Shown: one piece after another, positions 16,360 to 23,280 of the stretch
Layout: each line of letters opens with the position of its first letter
How positions within the stretch are numbered: the first letter of the stretch is position 1
From: Nocardiopsis suaedae
GTDB taxonomy: Bacteria > Actinomycetota > Actinomycetes > Streptosporangiales > Streptosporangiaceae
DNA: 64,000 bases
Assembly: GCF_027706745.1 (NCBI RefSeq)
Contig: NZ_JAQFWP010000001.1
Location: forward strand, 236,742 to 300,741
Direction of reading: 5' to 3'
Made by a program: the position numbers and the translations under genes
Notes under the pieces: model-generated
Seen by the model: the letters and a program-made list of their open reading frames with translations, nothing else
Told to the model about the DNA's origin: nothing
The model's database searches: none

Positions 16360-17151
16360 TCAGGCGCTGTGGCGGCCGCGCGGCCGCCCGGCGTCGGGGC
16401 CGGCGGCGGCCCCCGCGGGCGCGGCGGCGCCCGCTCCCGCCCCGGCGGGCTCCGGGGCCTGTGCCCCGTCGGCGGTCAGCGGCGCCAGCTCCTCCACCCG
16501 CTCGGTGGTGACGGCGTCCACCCCCATCCCGATCAGCCGCGCCATCTCCGGGAAGTCGTTGACCGTCCAGGCGCCCACCCCGTGGCCGCGCCGGTGCGCC
16601 TCGGCCACCAGCTCCCGGGTGACCAGGTCGGCGCGCACGTCGACGTAGCGGGGCCGGAGCCCGCGCCACAGCTCGGCCGGGGGCAGCCCCTCCCGGTCCC
16701 AGGAGACGACCGTGGCCGCCCCGGGGCGGCGCGCCGCCACCGCGTGCAGCGCCTCGGCCGCGCCGGTGTACCAGACCCGGTCGGTGTAGGAGTGGTCGGC
16801 GGCGACCGCCTCGGCGGCCAGCGCCGCCTCCGCGGAGGCGACCCGGAGCAGCAGGGTCGCGGGGCGGGGGTGGCGGGCCTCGGCCACCACCTCCATCAGG
16901 GTCGGCACGCGGTGTCCGCCGTCACTGGTGACCGCGGCGATCTCGGCCAGGGACAGCTCCCCGGGCGGCCGCTCCAGCCCCCACACCTCGCGCGCCGCCT
17001 CCTCGCGGAGGAGCACGGCGTGGCCGTCGGCGGTCAGGGACAGGTCGACGGCGAGGGCGTCGGCCCCCTGGTCGATGGCCGACCGGAGGGCGGGGATCGT
17101 GTTCTCCCGGTGGGGTGAGGTGTCGCCGCGCAGGGCGATCGCCAGCGTCAT
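16360..17151 (-). CDS. glycerophosphodiester phosphodiesterase-like protein with degraded active site
   Basis: This is a 263-residue TIM-barrel protein of the GDPD family. It keeps the framework (ENTIPALRSAIDQGADAL near residue 16, LTADG, WTVNDFPEMARLIGMGVDAV) but has lost key residues. The usual HRG reads LRG, the metal-binding E-x-D reads AVD, and the H-D after the third strand reads RE (VLLREEA). It is therefore unlikely to be an active phosphodiesterase and may bind a ligand instead. An Ala/Pro/Gly-rich tail follows. GGGAGAA precedes ATG 17151. The gene converges on pntB with 11 bp between stops and is divergent from a DeoR regulator. Confidence 0.75.
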   Translation of the reverse strand: MTLAIALRGDTSPHRENTIPALRSAIDQGADALAVDLSLTADGHAVLLREEAAREVWGLERPPGELSLAEIAAVTSDGGHRVPTLMEVVAEARHPRPATLLLRVASAEAALAAEAVAADHSYTDRVWYTGAAEALHAVAARRPGAATVVSWDREGLPPAELWRGLRPRYVDVRADLVTRELVAEAHRRGHGVGAWTVNDFPEMARLIGMGVDAVTTERVEELAPLTADGAQAPEPAGAGAGAAAPAGAAAGPDAGRPRGRHSA

Positions 17152-17466
17152 GGGGGTTCTCCCGGTGTCGCGACTGCAGGTCGCAGGGGTACTGGAGACC
17201 AGAGTGCCATCGCCGGGGCGTGTGTGTGGGGAAGTCGGCGAAAACCCCGAAAAGAGGGGCCCCTGTGAGCGGGGCCGGTCCCCCGTGCGAGAGGACTCAC
17301 GTGCGAGAGGACTCACGTGCGCCCTCCGGGCGTGGCGCCGCCCCGGGCTGGGAAACTGTTGGTCGAGCCCGTACGTTCATCACAGCACTGCACACGACCG
17401 TCCCGGGCGGCGCTCGCGCCGATGTCCGCGCACCGGGCCCCGACGAGAAGGCGAAAAAGGCGAAAG
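17152..17466. other. divergent intergenic region with tandem 16-bp repeat
   Basis: This 315-bp region separates the GDPD-like gene from the DeoR gene. It holds two perfect 16-bp tandem repeats, CGTGCGAGAGGACTCA, at 17284-17299 and 17300-17315, followed by a partial CGTGCG. They are candidate operators for the DeoR protein. The GGCGAAAAAGGCGAAAG purine tract just before 17467 provides the ribosome-binding site. Confidence 0.55.
17284..17321. promoter_or_regulatory. two perfect 16-bp direct repeats plus partial third
   Basis: CGTGCGAGAGGACTCA occurs twice head-to-tail with no spacer, and CGTGCG begins a third unit. It lies midway between two divergent genes, one a DeoR-type regulator. Direct-repeat operators are common for that family, so this is a plausible autoregulatory site. 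A replication-slippage duplication with no function is the alternative. Confidence 0.4.
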
Positions 17467-18237
17467 ATGATCCCCGACCAGCGTCGCGAGCACATCCTCA
17501 AGCTCCTGCAGGAACGCCATGTGCTGAGCATCAACGAGCTCACATCGCTGCTGTCGGTCTCGCACATGACCGTGCGGCGCGACATCCAGGCGCTGGAGAA
17601 CGACGGCAAGGTGCTGTCGGTGACCGGCGGGGTGCGGCTCGCCGCGCGCCTGAAGAGCGAACCGTCCTACCTGGCCAAGGCCCAGCTCGAAGTCCCGGCC
17701 AAGCGCGCGATCGCGCGCGCCGCCGCCGAGCTGGTGCGGGAGAACTTCACCGTCTTCCTCGACGCGGGCACCACCATGCTGCAGATGGTGCCGATGCTGA
17801 CGGACAAGGCGGGGCTGACGGTGATCACCAACGACTTCAACGTCGTGGGCCACCTGATGGAGTACCCCAACATCGAGCTGGTGCACACCGGGGGTGTCGT
17901 CTCGCACACCGACCACTCGTCGGTGGGGCAGTTCACGGCCGACTTCCTCAGCCGCGTCAACGTTGACCTGGCGTTCATCGCCAGCAGCTCCTGGGACGTG
18001 GACCGGGGGTCGACCACGCCGTCGGAGGCCAAGGTGGTGGCGAAGCAGCAGCTGCTGCGGATCGCCTCGAAGAGCGTGCTGGCCGTGGACAGCACCAAGT
18101 ACGGGAAGTTCGGCACGTTCCGGGTGGCGCGGCTGGAGCAGTTCGACACCATCATCAGCGACGACCGGCTGCCCCGGTCGGCGGTGGAGGACATGCGCAG
18201 CAGGGACGTGCGGCTGCAGCTCGTCCCGCCGGAGTAG
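17467..18237 (+). CDS. DeoR/GlpR family transcriptional regulator
   Basis: This is a sugar-phosphate-responsive repressor type of 256 residues. The N-terminal HTH reads RREHILKLLQERHVLSINEL, then LLSVSHMTVRRDIQALE, then GKVLSVTGG, the standard DeoR pattern. The C-terminal effector domain shows FLDAGTTMLQMVPML, TVITNDFNV, VHTGGVV and AVDSTKYGKFGTF, matching the phosphosugar-binding DeoR_C fold. ATG 17467 follows an AAGG-containing purine tract and sits just before the HTH. No carbohydrate kinase or transporter is adjacent, so the regulon is not evident. The divergent GDPD-like gene is the only neighbour it could obviously control. Confidence 0.9.
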   Translation: MIPDQRREHILKLLQERHVLSINELTSLLSVSHMTVRRDIQALENDGKVLSVTGGVRLAARLKSEPSYLAKAQLEVPAKRAIARAAAELVRENFTVFLDAGTTMLQMVPMLTDKAGLTVITNDFNVVGHLMEYPNIELVHTGGVVSHTDHSSVGQFTADFLSRVNVDLAFIASSSWDVDRGSTTPSEAKVVAKQQLLRIASKSVLAVDSTKYGKFGTFRVARLEQFDTIISDDRLPRSAVEDMRSRDVRLQLVPPE

Positions 18238-18253
18238 GCACGCGCCGGGGCGG

Positions 18254-18289
18254 CCGCGGCCCGAGGGCGCCGGGCGGCGCGGGCCGCGG
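18254..18289 (+). terminator. hairpin after deoR-like gene
   Basis: A 10-bp stem, CCGCGGCCCG with CGGGCCGCGG, surrounds a 16-nt loop, 17 bp after the DeoR stop. It is between two convergent genes and could act on both strands. Confidence 0.45.
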
Positions 18290-18368
18290 TGTCCTGGAGG
18301 GGGCGCTCCGCACGGAATCGGCGGGCGGCCCGTGGGGCCGGGACCGTCGCCGGGCGGGGCGGCGGCGG

Positions 18369-18779
18369 TCAGTCCTCGTCGTCGCCCAGTTCGGCCGGGG
18401 CGAACAGCTCGATCTGGAAGCCGTCCGGGTCGTGGAACGACAGCATGGAGCCGCCGTCGCTGTGGACCACGGGCGAATGGTCGATGTCCAGATCCAGCAG
18501 GCGGTCCTCCCACGCCTCCAGCTCGGCCACCGAGCCGACCTGGAAGGCCACGTGGTCGACACCGGCGCGGCGGTGGTCGAACAGGGCCTTGAAGCAGTCC
18601 CGGTGCTGGGTGAAGCACAGGACCACGCCGCTCGGGTGGCGGCACTCTGTCTGGAGCATCCTCTTGCCGTCCCGGGTCTTGTGCTCCTTGAAGCCGAGCA
18701 CGGACCGGTAGAACTCGATGCTCTCGTCGCGGTCGCGCACCGAAAGGGTGATGTGCGCGATCCCGGTCACCTGCGGCAC
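18369..18779 (-). CDS. VOC family (glyoxalase/dioxygenase superfamily) protein
   Basis: This is a 136-residue metalloprotein of the vicinal-oxygen-chelate superfamily; its function is unknown. It shows two beta-alpha-beta-beta-beta units: GIAHITLSVRDRDESIEFYR with VLGFKEH, then GVDHVAFQVGSVAELEAW with the closing DPDGFQIELFAP. His9, Glu/His of the second strand (DHVAF) and Glu of IELF are the likely metal ligands. GTG 18779 is preferred because AGAGG lies 5 nt upstream and the first VOC strand begins at once. An inverted repeat GCGTTAA/TTAACGC lies about 100 bp upstream. Confidence 0.83.
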   Translation of the reverse strand: MPQVTGIAHITLSVRDRDESIEFYRSVLGFKEHKTRDGKRMLQTECRHPSGVVLCFTQHRDCFKALFDHRRAGVDHVAFQVGSVAELEAWEDRLLDLDIDHSPVVHSDGGSMLSFHDPDGFQIELFAPAELGDDED

Positions 18780-18879
18780 GGATACCTCTTTTCGGCGGGC
18801 CGGCGTCCGTAGTTTCCGGGGTGGGAACAGCGTAAGCACGTTTTCCGAGCCTAAGCCCCCTTTGCGGGTGCTCTGCACT

Positions 18880-18900
18880 GCGTTAACGGCCCTTTAACGC
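18880..18900. promoter_or_regulatory. inverted repeat upstream of VOC gene
   Basis: GCGTTAA and TTAACGC form a perfect 7-bp inverted repeat around a 7-nt spacer (CGGCCCT), in an AT-richer patch about 100 bp upstream of the VOC start. The form fits a dimeric repressor operator. No regulator is adjacent. Confidence 0.4.
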
Positions 18901-18971
18901 AGCCATTGCCAGGCATATTCCACAGCGCCCGCGCGGCGCCTCTCGGCGGGTCTGAGAGGGGGGCCACGGCG

Positions 18972-19004
18972 GACGGCCGCCCCCCGGTGCGGGGGGCGGC
19001 CGTC
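18972..19004 (-). terminator. strong hairpin after MFS gene
   Basis: A perfect 14-bp stem, GACGGCCGCCCCCC with GGGGGGCGGCCGTC, with a 5-nt loop lies 14 bp past the MFS stop codon. It would end that transcript before the VOC promoter. Confidence 0.7.
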
Positions 19005-19017
19005 GGTGTGCGGGCCG

Positions 19018-20241
19018 TCAGGCGGCGGCGGGCGCCGGGGCGGGGTCGGAGCCGGAGTACCAGCGTGAGCGCACCGCCGAGGCGGCCACGAGGAACGCCC
19101 CCGCGGCGGCGGCCAGGGTGAGCAGGAACGCGCCGCCGAACCCGAAGCGCTCGGCCAGCGCCCCGGCGGCCATGGACCCCAGCGACTGGCCCACGATCAG
19201 GCAGCTCACCACGATGGTCATCGCCTGGCCGAGGCGCGCCGCCGGGGCCGCCCGCTCGGCCAGCCCGAAGATGGTCACGATGTGCGGGCCGATGCCGCAG
19301 CCCAGCGCCAGCATGGCCGCCGCCAGGGCGAGTGGGCCCGGAGCCAGCAGCAGCACGGCGGAGAAGACCGCCATCGCCAGCGCGGCCACCCGCAGCCGGG
19401 TGGTGAGCCGCACCGACGCCGGGACCGAGGCCATCATCAGCCCGGCCGCGGCGCTGCTGACGCCCATCACCGCGTACATCAGCCCGGCGAGGTCGCCGTG
19501 GCCCATCTCCTGGGTGAAGGCGGTGACGCCGGTGGAGGTGGCGCCGAAGAAGAGGCCCTGGCAGAACATGGGCACGGTGAGCACCAGCAGCCCGGCGCGG
19601 GCCAGCGGTGCGCGGGAGGCGGCGGCGGGGGCGCCGGGCAGCGCGGTGGGGTGCAGCGCGAACACCGACCCGAACACGCCGATGAGCACGGCGGCGCCGA
19701 GGACGGCGGCGACCGGGTCGAGGACGACGGCCAGCACCCCGACCAGGGCGGGGCCGACGACGAACCCGGTCTCGTCGAGGACGCCTTCGACGGAGAGCGC
19801 GGCGGCGACCGACCGTTCCCGGTCGGGGCCGCGCCGCCCGGCCAGCGCGATCCAGCGGGACCGGGCCAGCGGGCCGATCTGCGGCATGAACAGCCCGGCC
19901 ACGGCGGCCAGGGCGGCCAGCGCGGGCACCGGGGCACCGGCGTTCACCCCGGCGACCAGGGCCGCGATGAGCGCGGCGTCGAGGAGGGAGGTGGCCAGCA
20001 CCACCGGGCGCTGGCCGCGGCGGTCGGCGAATCGGGCGATGACCGGGCCGCCGACGGCCTCGCCGAGGGCGAGGGCGCCGGAGACCAGGCCGCCCGCGGC
20101 CACGCTGCCGGTACGGGCGGTGACGAGGGTGAGGGTGCCGATGAGCACCATCGACACCGGGAGGCGGGCCAGGAAGGAGGCGGTGAGAAGGGGGGCGCCG
20201 GCGATCGCGTGCATCCGGCGCAGAGTGGCCAGCGGTGACAT
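19018..20241 (-). CDS. MFS transporter
   Basis: This is a 12-helix major facilitator superfamily protein of 407 residues, most likely an exporter in the cytoplasmic membrane. It opens with PLLTASFLARLPVSMVLIGT, the pattern of actinobacterial drug-efflux-like MFS proteins. The cytosolic loop after helix 2 reads ADRRGQRP, and GAVLIGVFG and long Ala/Leu/Gly helices follow to the end. ATG 20241 has AGGAG 6 nt upstream. The substrate is unknown. The divergent gene is a PhzF-like isomerase, but that alone does not indicate phenazine transport. The promoter region between them is unusually AT-rich. Confidence 0.85.
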   Translation of the reverse strand: MSPLATLRRMHAIAGAPLLTASFLARLPVSMVLIGTLTLVTARTGSVAAGGLVSGALALGEAVGGPVIARFADRRGQRPVVLATSLLDAALIAALVAGVNAGAPVPALAALAAVAGLFMPQIGPLARSRWIALAGRRGPDRERSVAAALSVEGVLDETGFVVGPALVGVLAVVLDPVAAVLGAAVLIGVFGSVFALHPTALPGAPAAASRAPLARAGLLVLTVPMFCQGLFFGATSTGVTAFTQEMGHGDLAGLMYAVMGVSSAAAGLMMASVPASVRLTTRLRVAALAMAVFSAVLLLAPGPLALAAAMLALGCGIGPHIVTIFGLAERAAPAARLGQAMTIVVSCLIVGQSLGSMAAGALAERFGFGGAFLLTLAAAAGAFLVAASAVRSRWYSGSDPAPAPAAA

Positions 20242-20694
20242 GCGGCTCCTGCTATCTGCGACGTGGACCTGTGCGCTGACGGGCGCGGCGGCCACGACGC
20301 GGGACCGGAGACGGTCGCCGCGTCCGCCGCTCTCGTCGGAGGGGCCGGGAGGCGGCCCCGCCGGCGGGCGCGGGGATGACGATGAAAGATCCCATCATCA
20401 GCTAACTACCGAACAAAAATACTACTCCGGGCCTTCCCGTGGGGCCGCCGTACGGGCGCGGGGAGGAGGGGGAGGCGGCGTGCTCCCGACCGCGGAGCGC
20501 GGCGGTCGGCCGGACCGGCGGCGGCCCGGGAAGGGGTGGTGAGCAGGCGCCCCCGGGCGGGGGCCTCGGCCGGACGCCAGGGCGCAGGGGAGGCGGCGAC
20601 GGCACGACCGGCATCCCCCGCCGGCCCCGAACCGGGCAGCGGGCGTGTGCATGGTCACCGTGAACAGAGGGGGTCCCGGGAGGTGGAGAGTGAG
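20242..20694. other. divergent intergenic region with AT-rich patch
   Basis: No standard gene is evident in this 453-bp part of the MFS/PhzF intergenic region. At 20377-20425 the GC content drops sharply (AGCTAACTACCGAACAAAAA), and GATGA/TCATC form a short inverted repeat nearby. This probably holds the MFS promoter and operator. A GGGAGG ribosome-binding-like sequence at 20678-20683 leads into the small leader frame. Confidence 0.5.
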
Positions 20695-20775
20695 GTGTGT
20701 AAGTGTTACTTAGACATACCTGAAGTAGAAATAAGTAGTGCTTTCATTGATGCGGTGGCAGAGTACGGGGCATGA
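20695..20775 (+). CDS. possible 26-codon leader peptide overlapping phzF-like gene
   Basis: A GTG-started frame encodes about 26 residues (MCKCYLDIPEVEISSAFIDA, then VAEYGA). It ends in a TGA that overlaps the ATG of the PhzF-like gene as ATGA, the arrangement of translational coupling. GGGAGG lies 11 nt upstream. Its codon use is strikingly AT-rich for this genome and includes a TTA leucine codon, which depends on the rare bldA-type tRNA in related actinomycetes. It may be a regulatory leader, the tail of an imported gene, or chance. I do not recognise the peptide. Confidence 0.3.
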   Translation: MCKCYLDIPEVEISSAFIDAVAEYGA

Positions 20776-21500
20776 GCGAGACCACCGCTCCGGCCACGGT
20801 GCCGGAGACCGCGACCCTGTATGTGCTGAGCGTCTTCCTGGGCGGCGACGCGTCCGCCCCGACCGGCGGGAACGCCCTCGGCGTGTTCCTGGACGCCCCC
20901 GGCCTCCCCCCGGCCCTGCGCCAGCGGATCGCCGCCGACCTGGGCTTCTCCGAGACGGTCTTCGTCGAGGACGCCGTCACCGGGCGACTGCACATCCACA
21001 CCCCCGCCGTCGAGCTGCCGCTGGCGGGCCACCCCCTGGTGGGGACCTCGTGGCTGCTGGACCGCCGCGGTGCCCGCCCGGCCGCGCTGCTGCCGCCCGC
21101 AGGGGCCGTTCCGACCTGGGGCGACGGGGACCTGACCTGGATCCGCGCGGACCCGGGTACGGCGCCCGAGTTCGTGGTGCGCCGCTTCGACACGGTCGCC
21201 GAGGTGGACGCCCTGGACGGCGGTGCGGAGGGGGTGAACACGCGGGTGTGGGCCTGGGAGGACGAGGAGCGCGGCCTGGTGCGCGTCCGTGTCTTCCCGC
21301 GTGCGATGGGCATCGACGAGGACGAGGCCACCGGGGCGGCCGCCCTTCGCCTGGGCACGGAACTCGGCCGCCCGCTGTCCATCCGCCAGGGGGTCGGCTC
21401 GCGCATCGAGGTCCGCCCGGCGCCCGACGGCCTGATGGACGTCGGCGGACGCACGGTGGCGCTTGAGGAGCGCGAGTACCGCCTGCCCGTGGCGGGGTAG
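20772..21500 (+). CDS. PhzF family isomerase-like protein
   Basis: This 242-residue protein belongs to the PhzF/diaminopimelate-epimerase-like fold. Family marks are GGNALGVFLDA near residue 33, the catalytic-Glu motif SETVFVED near 58, ELPLAGHPLVGT near 79, and DEDEATGAAALRLG near 182, equivalent to the usual DPATGSA. Bacterial relatives isomerise or epimerise small acids, and most are of unknown substrate. It is slightly shorter than the typical 260-290 residues. No other phenazine gene is present, so phenazine synthesis is not implied. Its start overlaps a short AT-rich frame. Confidence 0.82.
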   Translation: MSETTAPATVPETATLYVLSVFLGGDASAPTGGNALGVFLDAPGLPPALRQRIAADLGFSETVFVEDAVTGRLHIHTPAVELPLAGHPLVGTSWLLDRRGARPAALLPPAGAVPTWGDGDLTWIRADPGTAPEFVVRRFDTVAEVDALDGGAEGVNTRVWAWEDEERGLVRVRVFPRAMGIDEDEATGAAALRLGTELGRPLSIRQGVGSRIEVRPAPDGLMDVGGRTVALEEREYRLPVAG

Positions 21501-21514
21501 GCGCCTGCCCGCCG

Positions 21515-21572
21515 GTGAGCCCGGCGGGGGCGCGGCCGCCGTATCCCCGCCGCATCCCCGCCGGGCTCACCG
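21515..21572. terminator. bidirectional hairpin between phzF-like and sortase genes
   Basis: A perfect 16-bp stem, GGTGAGCCCGGCGGGG with CCCCGCCGGGCTCACC, encloses a 26-nt loop. It begins 14 bp after the PhzF-like stop and lies between convergent genes, so it can serve both. Confidence 0.65.
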
Positions 21573-21683
21573 CGCTGGGGCGGAACCCGTGCGTCACCAG
21601 TGGTGAGGAGGCCGGTGCCGTGGGGGCCGTGAGGTCCCCGTCCCCGTCCGTGTCCCGGCTCCGGCCGCCGTCCGCCCGGTGGC

Positions 21684-22358
21684 TCAGTCCACCATCCGGC
21701 CGAAGACGATCAGGTTCTCCTCGTAGTGCCCCGTCACGGAGTCGAAGGCGCCCGCGCAGGTGATCAGGCGGATCTCCGGGTACGGGGTCGGGCCGTAGAC
21801 CCGCTCGGTCGGGAACCCGTCCTTGTCCGCCCGCTGCGTGCGCTCGACCTCGAACTCCGGTGCGCTGCCGTCCTCCCGGGCCACGGTGAACCGGTCGCCG
21901 GGGCGCAGCTCCTCCAGGCGCACGAACACCGATGGCCCCTCGGCGGTGTCCCGATGGCCGGTGATCACCGCGGGCCCCGCCTCCCCGGGGCTGGGCCCCA
22001 AGGCGTACCACCCTGCCGCCCCGGAGTCCTCCAGCGGCGGGTCCTCCAGCGACCCGTCGTCGCGTAGGCCCAGCTCCAGCAGGCGCGCCCGTACCCCGAT
22101 CGTGTCGATGGACAGGTCCACCGGCGCGGAACGGGGGAGAGGCGCGGGGACGGCCCCTTCGCGGCCGGACGGCCCAGACGGTTCAGAGGCCCGGGAGGCC
22201 CCGGAGGGCCCAGACGCCTCAGGCGACCCGGACACCCCGGACACGGGCGAGCGCCCCCGGTCGGGCGACGGCTCTTGGGCCCCGGTCAGCGCCAGGGCCG
22301 CCGCCGCCGCGACGGCCGCCGCCGCGACGGCGCCGGCGGTCCGGAGTTCACCCGGCAT
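21684..22358 (-). CDS. class F sortase
   Basis: This 224-residue membrane-anchored transpeptidase attaches surface proteins to the cell wall or processes them. An N-terminal signal anchor (AVAAAAVAAAAALALTG) is followed by a Ser/Pro/Gly-rich spacer to about residue 75. The sortase core holds the catalytic His in TGHRDTAEGPSVF, the Cys in RLITCAGAFD, and the closing GHYEENLIVFGR. This short layout matches actinobacterial class F enzymes. Its ATG overlaps the stop of the preceding gene by 11 bp, so the pair is co-translated, and that gene encodes a protein with a sortase-like APQTG motif. Confidence 0.87.
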   Translation of the reverse strand: MPGELRTAGAVAAAAVAAAAALALTGAQEPSPDRGRSPVSGVSGSPEASGPSGASRASEPSGPSGREGAVPAPLPRSAPVDLSIDTIGVRARLLELGLRDDGSLEDPPLEDSGAAGWYALGPSPGEAGPAVITGHRDTAEGPSVFVRLEELRPGDRFTVAREDGSAPEFEVERTQRADKDGFPTERVYGPTPYPEIRLITCAGAFDSVTGHYEENLIVFGRMVD

Positions 22359-22881
22359 TGCGGCGCAGGCGGCGGTGGACCACCGCGCCCAGCAGGGCGA
22401 GGGCTGCGAGGACGCCGACGGCCGCGCCCGTCGGACCCCGCGCCGCGTCGGCGGCGCCCGCGCCGACGCCCCGGTCGGCGGTGCCCCCTCCACCGGTCTG
22501 CGGCGCCCCGGAGGGGGTGGGGCCGTCGGTCACCGTGACCGTCCCCTCCACCGTCTCCCGCCCGGTGGCCGACCCCCCGGTGCAGGTGCCCGTCACCGTG
22601 TACGCACCGGGCCGGGCGTCCCCCCTCACCCTCGCGGTGGTGCTGCCGAACGTGTTGACCAGCGGGGCCTCCGCGGGTCCGGCGAAGGCGGCGGAGGTGA
22701 ACTCCAGGCGCTCGGCCGGGCCCTCGCAGGAGGATTTGACGGTCACGCCCTCCCCGGGGGCGGCGGACGCCGGGAAGACGACGACCTCCTCCCCGGCCGC
22801 GGCCGCCGGGGGCGCCCCCAGAACCAGGGCGCCCGCCGCCAGGAGGGCGGTGACGGGTCCGGCGGTGGTCAGTGTCTTCAT
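22348..22881 (-). CDS. secreted protein with APQTG sorting motif, probable sortase substrate
   Basis: This 177-residue exported protein has a signal peptide (AGPVTALLAAGALVLGAPPAAAA). A beta-rich Ig-like stretch follows (EEVVVFPASAAPGEGVTVKS, ending ETVEGTVTVTDG) with a Cys pair. The C-terminus has the order of a cell-wall sorting signal: APQTGGGG near residue 125, a hydrophobic helix (AAVGVLAALALLGAVV) and the basic end HRRLRR. APQTG departs from LPXTG in its first position, which actinobacterial sortases may tolerate. Overlap with the downstream class F sortase supports an enzyme-substrate pair. ATG 22881 is used because it starts the signal peptide. Confidence 0.75.
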   Translation of the reverse strand: MKTLTTAGPVTALLAAGALVLGAPPAAAAGEEVVVFPASAAPGEGVTVKSSCEGPAERLEFTSAAFAGPAEAPLVNTFGSTTARVRGDARPGAYTVTGTCTGGSATGRETVEGTVTVTDGPTPSGAPQTGGGGTADRGVGAGAADAARGPTGAAVGVLAALALLGAVVHRRLRRNAG

Positions 22882-23280
22882 CTCGGTCGACCCCTCGGCA
22901 GGCGGAAGCGGGACCGCTCCGCGCACGGGTGGCTGGGCCCGGCCGTACGGGGAACGGGAAGCATGTCACTGTATGTATTGACTATACTTACAGTAAGTAA
23001 TCAGCTTCTGCCCTCTTTTTCCCGGACCGCGGGCCCGGCTTGACCCGTACCCGCGCGCCCGAGCACCCCGCGCCCACCCGTCGCCCCCGACGCGCCCGCA
23101 CGCGGCGCACCCCCTCCGGCCGCCCGCCCTTCAGCTCAGGAACCGCAGGTCGGCACCGCCGCTCCGGGGAGAACGCCATCCGTGCCGGAGGAGATCACAA
23201 ATGCTCGATCGCGATTAGTGGTGCTACGGTCGTGCCTCAAGATCCACTTCAGTTCCGGTTCACTGGAAAGAGTTCCCGAC
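22882..23280. other. divergent intergenic region, AT-rich promoter area
   Basis: This 399-bp gap between the sortase substrate and metP holds an AT-rich patch at about 22962-23010 with the palindrome at 22985-22999, and a second AT-rich patch at 23190-23275 that probably holds the metP promoter. No gene is supported. I looked for a SAM riboswitch and did not see one. Confidence 0.55.
22985..22999. promoter_or_regulatory. 15-bp palindrome in AT-rich promoter region
   Basis: TACTTACAGTAAGTA is a perfect palindrome around a single central base, about 105 bp upstream of the sortase-substrate start. Its symmetry and AT-rich setting (TGTATTGACTATACTTACAG) fit a repressor operator over a promoter. 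The regulator is unknown. Confidence 0.45.

Noticed and set aside
20242..21500. Phenazine biosynthesis cluster suggested by PhzF-like and MFS genes
   Set aside because: No other phz gene is present. PhzF-like proteins are common and mostly unrelated to phenazines.
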